A stretch of 64,000 nucleotides of DNA. Source: Candidatus Latescibacterota bacterium (GTDB taxonomy: Bacteria; Latescibacterota; UBA2968; UBA8231). Where the stretch lies: assembly GCA_022819745.1 (NCBI GenBank), contig JAJEGS010000045.1, positions 1 to 64,000 of the forward strand. The letters run 5' to 3'. Within the stretch, counting starts at the first letter, position 1. Every line of letters begins with the position of its first letter. Shown one piece after another: positions 51,073 to 58,420 of this stretch. The notes below the pieces were generated by a model. That model made no database searches. It was not told where the DNA came from and was given only the letters and a program-made list of their open reading frames with translations. A program made the translations under genes and the position numbers.

Positions 51073-51940
51073 AAAACACGTACACGGGCTGTTCCGGTGC
51101 GGCCTCCGCTAGCTCTCGCACCTGCCGCGCCCACTGCTGGGTCTCAGCGGCGCGGTCCCAGACGAGACGGTCCCAATGCCGTTCCTGCTCGCCCTTGCGA
51201 ATTCGCTCCTCGACGTAGGCGTCCATCTTTTTGCGGTCGCCTAAAAAGCGCACGTAGAGAAAGTCTGCCGTTACGGGATCGATCCGCTTGACGGTGTCCG
51301 CTAAGCCCGGCATGGTGTAGTAGTTGTTCAGCACCAGTGCGATCCCGTGTTCGCGCAGCAGGTCTAATAGTTCCGCCCGCAGCCAACTCCCGTTGCGCAC
51401 TTCCACCGCAAAGCGGAACTCGCCCGTAGGAAGCTGCGGCAAGAACTCCGCTAGGCGCTCGGTGAACGCACTGCCGTACTCGTTTTCGTGCGCGTCCTGT
51501 CCTCGCGCAATGTATGGAAACTGCATCAACAGCGGCCCCAACCGCTCGCCGAGTGGGGCCATCGCGTCGAGGAATTCCTTCATGTCCCCCATGCAGTCCA
51601 CGAGCATTTTTTCGTGGCTGATCACGCGGGGAATTTTGGCGGTAAAGCGAAAGTGCGGCGGCGTCCGCCGCAGCCATCCTTCTATTGCTTTTGGCGTCGG
51701 CACTCGATACCAAGTCGAGTCGATCTCCACGCTCCTGAAGGCTTTGGCATAGTGTTCGATGTAATCGGCCGCGGCGCAGCCCTCTGGGTAGATCAGCCCT
51801 TCCCAATCCTCATTCGACCAACTCGTCGTCCCTAAAAAGAGTTGCGTAGGCAGCCCCTCTTGCACCTGCTGCATTCGCTCGACGTGCCGGGGCTTGGCCG
51901 GCGGCATGATTTCGGAGAAAAGGTCTTGTTGTTCTGCCAC
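51005..51940 (-). CDS. DUF72 family protein (TIM-barrel, YecE-like)
   Basis: The 311-residue protein matches DUF72: LFLGTTSWSNEDWEGLIYP near residue 35, YAKAFRSVEIDSTWYRVPTP, FRFTAKIPRVISHEK, EFRFAVEVRNGSW, and VYVFFNNHYAGYAPGS at the end. The family function is unknown. The start ATG 51940 lies downstream of the LysRS terminator on the same strand, so it probably has its own promoter. Its 3-prime end marks the junction that truncated the toxin gene. Confidence 0.9.
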   Translation of the reverse strand: MAEQQDLFSEIMPPAKPRHVERMQQVQEGLPTQLFLGTTSWSNEDWEGLIYPEGCAAADYIEHYAKAFRSVEIDSTWYRVPTPKAIEGWLRRTPPHFRFTAKIPRVISHEKMLVDCMGDMKEFLDAMAPLGERLGPLLMQFPYIARGQDAHENEYGSAFTERLAEFLPQLPTGEFRFAVEVRNGSWLRAELLDLLREHGIALVLNNYYTMPGLADTVKRIDPVTADFLYVRFLGDRKKMDAYVEERIRKGEQERHWDRLVWDRAAETQQWARQVRELAEAAPEQPVYVFFNNHYAGYAPGSLGIFAQAWKE

Positions 51941-51952
51941 GGTTCGCTCCGT

Positions 51953-51985
51953 AAAAAAAGAGGGCGCGGTACCTACCGCACCCTC
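51953..51985 (-). terminator. Rho-independent terminator of lysS
   Basis: On the minus strand GAGGGTGCGGTA (51985-51974) pairs with TACCGCGCCCTC (51971-51960), with one wobble. Seven T residues follow (51959-51953). It sits 29 bases after the LysRS stop. Confidence 0.9.
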
Positions 51986-52013
51986 ACAATTCCATCGAAT
52001 GTTTCTATATGAG

Positions 52014-53588
52014 CTACGCTTTCTCCCGCACCATCTTCACCACCTGCTCCTTCCCCACTAGCTGCACTAGCGACCCAAACCGCGGCCCTCGCTCCTGCCC
52101 GAGCACTACCTCGTAAAACATCCGAAATAACTCCTTGGGAGGAATTTCGGCCTCGCGGGCCAAGTCGAACGGAATAGCCTGCAACTCCTCTTCGGTGGCC
52201 CCATTGACCGCGCTCAGCCGTTCGGCCAACTGACCTAGGAGCGCCCGCTCTTCATCAGTAGGCGGACGAAACTGCTTGTTCGGTAGCACCACATCTCGGT
52301 AGTAGTTAAGCCCCTTCTCCACCAAGGCCTGTGTTACCTGCGGATAAGTGGAAGCCTGCGCGTCGTAGCGCGCCAGATATTCTTCCAACACTTCGGCTGA
52401 ATCTACACCCAAGGCGGCGATCAGATTGTTTACCGTCGAGAAGTTGACCCGAGATGCGTACTCGGGCACGTCTTTACCGCCATCGCCGATGTGCCACAGG
52501 GCCTGTTCGGGTTGCTCTGTCTCTGCCACATCGGGATAGTTCCGCAACGCATCGAGATAGTCATCAACGCACTTGGGGACGATGTCCCAGTGCAGCCGCT
52601 TGGCTCGCTTGGGATTTTGGAACAGGAAAAAGAGCAGGGATTCTATTGGCGCGTAGGTCTTCCACGCATCTACTGTCACCCCCATGCGGCCGGTGCTGCT
52701 CGCCACCTTGCGCCCTTCCTCGTCGAGAAAAAACTCGTAGCACAAGCCGACCGGCGGCTGCTTGCCCATCAGGCGCACGATGCGGGAGGACTGGCGAACA
52801 GAGTCGATGAGATCTTTGCCGTACATTTCATAATCGACCTCGTAGGCGTACCAGCGCAGCGCCCAATCGACTTTCCAGCCCACCTTGGCGTTGCCGCCGA
52901 GCACCGACTGCTCGCCGCTTGCGCCGCACCCAGTGTAGTGGCCGGTATTGAGGTCGCAGGTGAAGCTCACGGTGCCCCGACTGGGGTGGTAGGCGGTGAC
53001 GCGCGTGGCCATGATCGAGCCACAGTTGGGACAAATCGGAAAGAAGGGCGACCAGTGCTGGCGATTTTGTTCCCGCAGCGTCGGCACGATGATCTGGCGC
53101 ACCTCCTCAGCTTTGGCTAGGAGAATCGACAGCCCTGCGTCGAAGTCGCCGCGCACGTAGGCTTCGCGTGAGCTTTGAAACTCGTAGTCGAAGCCGGACG
53201 CGTCGAAAAACTCGCACAGCTTGGCGTTCATGTAGTCGCCAAAACTCGTACAGCAACCAAAAGGATCGGGGATGGCGTGTACGGGTTTGCCGAGGTGGGT
53301 GGCGAGCATGTCGGGCTGCGGAAAGTTGCTAGGCACCTTGCGCAGGGCGTCCATGTCGTCGCTGAAGCAGAGTAAGCGGGTTTTTAATCCGTAGAGGTAT
53401 TCGCAGGCGTTGCGCACCCAAGAGGTGCGGACGCCTTCGGAAAAGTGACCTAGATGGGGAAAGCCGCTGGGGCCAAAGCCGGTCTCGAATAGTACCGGGC
53501 GGTCTCCGCTGGGCCGGCGCTGCTTGACGATCTGTGCCGCCTCTTGGAAGGGCCAAGCCCGATGCGTAGTGGTCTGGTTCCTCTCCAT
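52014..53588 (-). CDS. lysS: Class I lysyl-tRNA synthetase
   Basis: The 524 residues fit the class I LysRS family found in archaea and scattered bacteria. The HIGH-type signature reads GPSGFPHLGH, and the KMSKS-type loop reads KVASS in EEGRKVASSTGRMG, where KISSS is usual. A zinc-like motif CPNCGS is in the middle and an alpha-helical anticodon region fills the C-terminus. It charges tRNA Lys with lysine. Many bacteria use the class II enzyme instead, so this is a useful phylogenetic marker. Confidence 0.95.
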   Translation of the reverse strand: MERNQTTTHRAWPFQEAAQIVKQRRPSGDRPVLFETGFGPSGFPHLGHFSEGVRTSWVRNACEYLYGLKTRLLCFSDDMDALRKVPSNFPQPDMLATHLGKPVHAIPDPFGCCTSFGDYMNAKLCEFFDASGFDYEFQSSREAYVRGDFDAGLSILLAKAEEVRQIIVPTLREQNRQHWSPFFPICPNCGSIMATRVTAYHPSRGTVSFTCDLNTGHYTGCGASGEQSVLGGNAKVGWKVDWALRWYAYEVDYEMYGKDLIDSVRQSSRIVRLMGKQPPVGLCYEFFLDEEGRKVASSTGRMGVTVDAWKTYAPIESLLFFLFQNPKRAKRLHWDIVPKCVDDYLDALRNYPDVAETEQPEQALWHIGDGGKDVPEYASRVNFSTVNNLIAALGVDSAEVLEEYLARYDAQASTYPQVTQALVEKGLNYYRDVVLPNKQFRPPTDEERALLGQLAERLSAVNGATEEELQAIPFDLAREAEIPPKELFRMFYEVVLGQERGPRFGSLVQLVGKEQVVKMVREKA

Positions 53589-53646
53589 GTGACCTTCGTC
53601 GGGTGTGAGGCTCGTCGAGACGGCGCTTGGGTGATCGTGCGGCGTC

Positions 53647-53865
53647 TCAGCGATTGCGGAAAGTAATGCGTCCGCGGCTCAAATCATAGGGCGAAAGGGC
53701 CACGGTGACTTGGTCGCCCGGAAGCACGCGAATGTAGTACTTGCGCATCTTGCCGGAGACGTGGGCCATAATCTCGTGGCTATTTTCCATCTCGCACTTG
53801 AAGTAGCCGTTGGGCAGGGCCTCTTTGACCACTGCTTGGACTTCGATTGCTTCTTCTTTGGCCAT
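53647..53865 (-). CDS. infA: Translation initiation factor IF-1
   Basis: The 72-residue S1-like protein has the standard length. [19 protein letters not shown] begins it, followed by [40 protein letters not shown] and GRITFRNR. It binds the ribosomal A site during initiation. It lies 58 bases upstream of lysS on the same strand, and a hairpin in the spacer (GAGACG/CGTCTC arms) has no T-run. Confidence 0.96.
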   Translation of the reverse strand: MAKEEAIEVQAVVKEALPNGYFKCEMENSHEIMAHVSGKMRKYYIRVLPGDQVTVALSPYDLSRGRITFRNR

Positions 53866-53986
53866 TGCTCTCGCCTAAAGGAGTGAAACGGTGGCATCGT
53901 TTTGCGCACCACGTATGGAAAAAGCAGCCGCTATAGCGACTTGCAAAAAGTGTCAAGTGTACGCTTTAACCGAGCAAAAGTCAAAC

Positions 53987-54922
53987 TCATTCGGTCAGGT
54001 AATTCACGTCGTACGAAGCGTGTTTGACCGCTTCGATCGTCGATAGATGTGGGGCTAGCTGCTGGACTTTGTCGTAGTATTGGACGGCTTCCGCATATCG
54101 CTCGGTTTTTTCGCAGATTACGCCGAGGTTGTGCAGGGCGGGGATGTGATCGCCGGACAATGCGATGACCTGCTTGAAGGCCGCTTCGGCTCCAGTGAGG
54201 TCGCCGCTGTCGAGGTGGGCGAGGCCCTTGGCGAAGAACATACTGTCGTTGTCTTGCTCGTACTCGACGGCCTTGGTCAGCACGGGGAGTGCCAACTCGG
54301 GCTGTTCGGCTTGCAGCCGCAAAATTCCGAGGCTGTAATAAGCGCGGGCCAGTGCGCGGCGCGCACCGCGATAATTGAAATCGACCCTCAGCAAGGTCTC
54401 TAGGTGTTCGATGGATTTTTTGAAATCACCGACCTTGTGATACGCCACGGCCATGTTGAAGCGAGCGTTGACGTGATCGGGCTGGACCGCGATGACTTTT
54501 TCGAGGTATTCAAGGCCCTCGACTTGGTGCTCGGTGCGGCAGAGCAAGGTTCCCAGTCCAGCCATGGCTTCGACCATTAGCGAGTCCAGCCGCAGGGCTT
54601 CTTCGTAGTGGTGCTTGGCCTCGCGCTCGTATCCCTGGCCGTGGAGCATGACTGCGAGATTGCAATGCGCCTCGGCGTAGTCGGGGTCGAGTTCCAATGC
54701 CTCGAGCAACAGCCTTTTGGCTTCGTACTTTTGCCCGTCGTCAAAGTACGCGTTGGCGAGGAGGACGCGCAGTTGCGGGTTGTAGGGATTGATGGTGACC
54801 TTGGCGTTGAGATAGCGGATCTTCTCTTTGGTCCAGAGGTTGTACGTCCGCTTGTCCTGGAGTTGGGCTTGGCCCTCGCCGGACAACAAGGCCAGCAATA
54901 GCAATGCGAGTACTGACTTCAT
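53987..54922 (-). CDS. Exported TPR-repeat protein
   Basis: From ATG 54922 the protein has 311 residues with a signal peptide (MKSVLALLLLALLSGEGQA). About seven tetratricopeptide repeats follow, each with the A-x2-N-L-G pattern: AEAHCNLAVMLHGQGYEREA, AMAGLGTLLCRTEHQVEG, ARFNMAVAYHKVGDFKKS, ALHNLGVICEKTERYAEA. It probably works as a scaffold in the periplasm. Its start overlaps the stop of the propeller gene by 4 bases, so the two proteins may form a complex. Confidence 0.85.
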   Translation of the reverse strand: MKSVLALLLLALLSGEGQAQLQDKRTYNLWTKEKIRYLNAKVTINPYNPQLRVLLANAYFDDGQKYEAKRLLLEALELDPDYAEAHCNLAVMLHGQGYEREAKHHYEEALRLDSLMVEAMAGLGTLLCRTEHQVEGLEYLEKVIAVQPDHVNARFNMAVAYHKVGDFKKSIEHLETLLRVDFNYRGARRALARAYYSLGILRLQAEQPELALPVLTKAVEYEQDNDSMFFAKGLAHLDSGDLTGAEAAFKQVIALSGDHIPALHNLGVICEKTERYAEAVQYYDKVQQLAPHLSTIEAVKHASYDVNYLTE

Positions 54923-56208
54923 GGTTGGAACTTCTGAATTCGATCGTTGAAGGTATCGGCCACGTAAATGAACCCTTCGGCGTCGCGGGCTATGCCGCCG
55001 GCCACCACCTCGCGCTTGTCCTCCTCGCCAGTAGCCATATCGACGACAACTTGGAGGCGGCCTGTGAAGCGGAATTGGTTGTCGCCTCCGCCCTCTTCGC
55101 CCCATCGCGTCAGATAGACACCGCGCTGGAATACCTCGATGCGGCTGTGGCCGGCATTGACCACAAAAGCCCGGTCGGCCGCTTCATCGACGGCAAAATC
55201 GGTGGGCCGCAGCAAAAGCCCGTTGCCGCGGTCCTGATGCGATTTGGGATCGCGGCCGATGACGCGGCTGGCCGCGGCGCGCTGCGGGTCGTCGTACACG
55301 ACTAGCCGAGGTGCCTGCCAATCGTCGGCGCGCAGGGCCAACGGCTCGATTAGCGCGGCGAAACGCCCTTGCCAAAGCCGCAGACTAGCCACTAACAGGG
55401 CCGGGATGGCGTACTGAATTTGCTGTTCGCCAGCTTGGTCGAATAGCTGCAATTGGCTGATGCTTTCGATGTATATGGCATCGCCGTCAATGACGATGTG
55501 ACGGGCGAACAGCCCGGCGAGTGGGCGCGTCCACAACAGCCGACCATCTGGGGCAAATTTCGCCCAAAAGGCCTCTGGCTTCTGGCCCGGGCGGTGTAGG
55601 TTGTACACCACGTAGAGATGATCTTCGTCGTCGAGGGCTAGCGCCGGCCCGTCCAGCGTACTCGTCTCCATACGGGCCAGCGGCTCAGTGGTATAGACCC
55701 ATGCGTCCAAGGCGCGGCCCGTGCGGTCGAAGCGCTCGACGCGCCCTGTGCCCACGCCGACGACAAAGACCGTGCCGTTGCGGCTGATGGCCAGTCGCGT
55801 GGGGGCCGTGCCCTTGTCCAGTGCCCAGGTTGCGACGCGGCGGTGGAACCCGCCCGCGACCGTCGTGCTGGCCAACTCGTGTACGGTTTCGCCTGCGCCG
55901 AAGAAGCTGACGACTCGGTAGCTATACTGGGTGTTGGCCAACAGACCGGCGTCTGTAAAGGTGGTGTCGGTTGCGGATTCCACACGCGCTATGGTCGCGA
56001 ACTCGCCTCCTGCGGCGCGCTGGATTTCGCCGTAGAGAAAGCTCGCCGAAGACACTGGGGGCCATACCAGATGCGCGGCAGCCTTCTCACTGGAGAAGGT
56101 CGCTTTGAGCATAGGGGGATCCGCAAGCCAAGGCGGAACCTTCTTACCGGCGAAGGGGCCGACACAGGCGACAAGCGCTGCGGCGAGGCAGAAAAAGAGT
56201 CTATTCAT
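54919..56208 (-). CDS. Exported fibronectin-III-like/NHL beta-propeller protein
   Basis: From ATG 56208 the protein has 429 residues with a lipoprotein-like signal (LFFCLAAALVACVGPF, Cys at about 15). An FN3-like domain (about 35-125, YGEIQRAAGGEFATIARV, ANTQYSYRVVSFFGAG) precedes NHL blades (LAISRNGTVFVVGVGTGRVE, LDDEDHLYVVYNL, DFAVDEAADRAFVVNAG, IARDAEGFIYVADTFNDRIQ). Ligand-free blades and the TPR partner suggest a surface or periplasmic complex. Substrate unknown. Confidence 0.82.
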   Translation of the reverse strand: MNRLFFCLAAALVACVGPFAGKKVPPWLADPPMLKATFSSEKAAAHLVWPPVSSASFLYGEIQRAAGGEFATIARVESATDTTFTDAGLLANTQYSYRVVSFFGAGETVHELASTTVAGGFHRRVATWALDKGTAPTRLAISRNGTVFVVGVGTGRVERFDRTGRALDAWVYTTEPLARMETSTLDGPALALDDEDHLYVVYNLHRPGQKPEAFWAKFAPDGRLLWTRPLAGLFARHIVIDGDAIYIESISQLQLFDQAGEQQIQYAIPALLVASLRLWQGRFAALIEPLALRADDWQAPRLVVYDDPQRAAASRVIGRDPKSHQDRGNGLLLRPTDFAVDEAADRAFVVNAGHSRIEVFQRGVYLTRWGEEGGGDNQFRFTGRLQVVVDMATGEEDKREVVAGGIARDAEGFIYVADTFNDRIQKFQP

Positions 56209-56257
56209 AGCGCAAAAGAGATAGGCCCGCCTTCCCGCAATGTCAAGGAATATGGAA

Positions 56258-58420
56258 TCACCCCAGAATGAAAACGGCGTTGCCGATCTTGCCGGTGAAG
56301 TAGTCAATGACCAGCCACAACCCGTTGCACAGGGCCTCGCCCATAATAAGGCCCATGAAGAAATGCTGGCTCGTCCGATAGTGCGCCGCCCCGCCAAAAC
56401 GCAAGATCAGCTTCTTCAGCGCCCAAGCCAAGAGCACGCAAGCCCAGATTTTGTCGAGCATGAAGTTGGCGCCAATTGGGAAGCCGATTGGATGGAAGGG
56501 CCACCACAACAGGTGATGCCGCGCCCAAGTCAAAAGGGCCATGACCACGGCTCCTCCAGCGAAAAATGTCAGCCCCAACCAATCGGCCCCGGCTGGCTCT
56601 AGCGCGCGCTGTGCCGCGTTGTAGATGGTCGATGGGCCGCCGTGAAAGCGCCAGCTATCGAGGTTGATGCCCCCGTACTTGTAGGCGAGGTGGAAGACCA
56701 TCCAGCAGGAGCCCGTCACGCCGATGAAGATGGCCGCCACCAGTGCCCAGAAAACGACTCGCCGACTGCGGCGGTCCATGTTTTGGATCAGCTTCAAGCC
56801 ATTGGCGACCATGGCCAGCAGGAAGATGCGGATGTCGGCTGACCAGATGTAAGCAAAGGAGAGGTTGAAGACGCCAGCGGCACCGATTGTCTGCGAGCCA
56901 ATGCCCTGCACGATGAGGTCCGGGGCGATCATGGGCGAGCGCACAGCCGCTAGGCCCGCCTCGCACACGACCCGCGAGATGCCGATAAATACCAATAGGG
57001 CTACCGCTGCAAAGAGTGCGCCGACCCAGAGCGGAGTGCCCATCAGCCACAGCCAGCCAGCAATGCCTCCGGTGCCGAAAGTTACTCCGAGTACGGCCGC
57101 TCGATAGGACATAATTTCATCGCCGTCATCGATGTTAGCATCGCGGCTGAGGGCCTTGCGCCATACATCCCGCAAGTGGCCGCGCCCCGTCCACAGCCCC
57201 AAGAGCACCATAGCGATGAGCGCGCCACCGCCCTGATAGGCCAAGAGCGGCTCATACGAGACCCCATAGACGAATTTGCTGGTGGATTTGAGGCCGGATA
57301 GGGCGAGGAATTCGGCTTCGACCTTGGAGAGCAGATAGAAAATCCAGATGCCAGCCGCTATTTGAGTGCTGATGAGATAGGAAAAGCCAACGAGCGCGAA
57401 GCTGATCCAAATTTGCAGGTTCTGCTGGCCGATAAAGGGTACCGACCAAATTAGGCCGAAGTTGGGCAAGGACGGGTAGTACTGGTGCAGGGCCTTGAGG
57501 CAGCCGTACGCGAGCGGCAAGGCCGCGCCCCACCACAGGGCACCGTGCTTGAGAAAACCGTTGAGCAGCCCGGTGCCACGCTCGCCTTGCACGATGGCCA
57601 CCCCGAGCTGGGTCAGCGGATAGGCCAGCCGCTCGCGCTCGACCCACTGCCGGCGCAAGATTACGGCCGTCGATACCATCGCCACGTACAGCGAGAGGAG
57701 CAGTAGTGCCCACCAGCACAGTGGCTCGACCCAAGTGGCGTAGGGAATGTCGGCGAGCGCGCCGCCCTCGTAAAAGCCGCGGTTGCCAGTGCCGTCATCG
57801 ACGAGGATGCGCTGCGAGGGAAAGAGCGGAAAGAGCTTTTCGGCCCATTGGTTGGCCGGGGAGGCATAGTAGAAAATGCCGGTGAGAGCTGGCAAAAGTT
57901 GCTGCGTCAGCCCCATAGTGCAGAGGGCGGAGACGACCAGCAGCATCGCGTACACCAGCACCAGTTCGGCGCGGTTGAGTGCGAGGGTGCCCCCGCGCTG
58001 CACCACCGGCACGTTCCACAGCGAAGAGAGGACGAGGAAGGCACCAAACCAAAAACCAGGCGAGTACCAATCGACCGCGCCGCGGCTGGCCCAATAGCCG
58101 CAAAAGCCGCCCGTGGCCAGCAGGGCCAGCCCCACTGCTAGGCGGAAGTCGCGGGCGGCGAGCTTGAAGAGCGTATTGAGCAAGCCGACCAGCACCAAAA
58201 ACAGAAAGATGGCCCCCGGAGTGTTGAAGTCGAAGGCCATGTTGGTCGCCCGCATCGCCATGTTGGCGTAGGGCGCACCAATGGACAGGAAGAAGCTGAG
58301 GAACGCCCCGACCCAAAAGCCGCGCAGCGTCAGGTGCGAGCGGCCTGTGGCATCGGTGAGTCCCTCGTCTTGGCTGCCTTGGAGGTGCTGGCCATACGGA
58401 GAGGGTAGCGATCTATTCAC
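56258..58420 (-). CDS. Large multi-pass membrane protein (DUF6784/DUF6785-like, OPT-transporter-like)
   Basis: The GTG start at 58420 overlaps the stop of the peptidase fusion (GTGA), giving 720 residues with about 14-16 membrane segments. The family is recognised by WVGAFLSFFLSIGAPYANMAM, FWFGAFLVLSSLWNVPVVQR, RQWVERERLAYPLTQLGVAI, and SRVVCEAGLAAVRSPMIAPD. OPT-family peptide transporters share the overall pattern, but this group has no known substrate. Its tight coupling with a peptidase that would release amino acids or small amides suggests that it imports the peptidase's substrate. Confidence 0.85.
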   Translation of the reverse strand: MNRSLPSPYGQHLQGSQDEGLTDATGRSHLTLRGFWVGAFLSFFLSIGAPYANMAMRATNMAFDFNTPGAIFLFLVLVGLLNTLFKLAARDFRLAVGLALLATGGFCGYWASRGAVDWYSPGFWFGAFLVLSSLWNVPVVQRGGTLALNRAELVLVYAMLLVVSALCTMGLTQQLLPALTGIFYYASPANQWAEKLFPLFPSQRILVDDGTGNRGFYEGGALADIPYATWVEPLCWWALLLLSLYVAMVSTAVILRRQWVERERLAYPLTQLGVAIVQGERGTGLLNGFLKHGALWWGAALPLAYGCLKALHQYYPSLPNFGLIWSVPFIGQQNLQIWISFALVGFSYLISTQIAAGIWIFYLLSKVEAEFLALSGLKSTSKFVYGVSYEPLLAYQGGGALIAMVLLGLWTGRGHLRDVWRKALSRDANIDDGDEIMSYRAAVLGVTFGTGGIAGWLWLMGTPLWVGALFAAVALLVFIGISRVVCEAGLAAVRSPMIAPDLIVQGIGSQTIGAAGVFNLSFAYIWSADIRIFLLAMVANGLKLIQNMDRRSRRVVFWALVAAIFIGVTGSCWMVFHLAYKYGGINLDSWRFHGGPSTIYNAAQRALEPAGADWLGLTFFAGGAVVMALLTWARHHLLWWPFHPIGFPIGANFMLDKIWACVLLAWALKKLILRFGGAAHYRTSQHFFMGLIMGEALCNGLWLVIDYFTGKIGNAVFILG

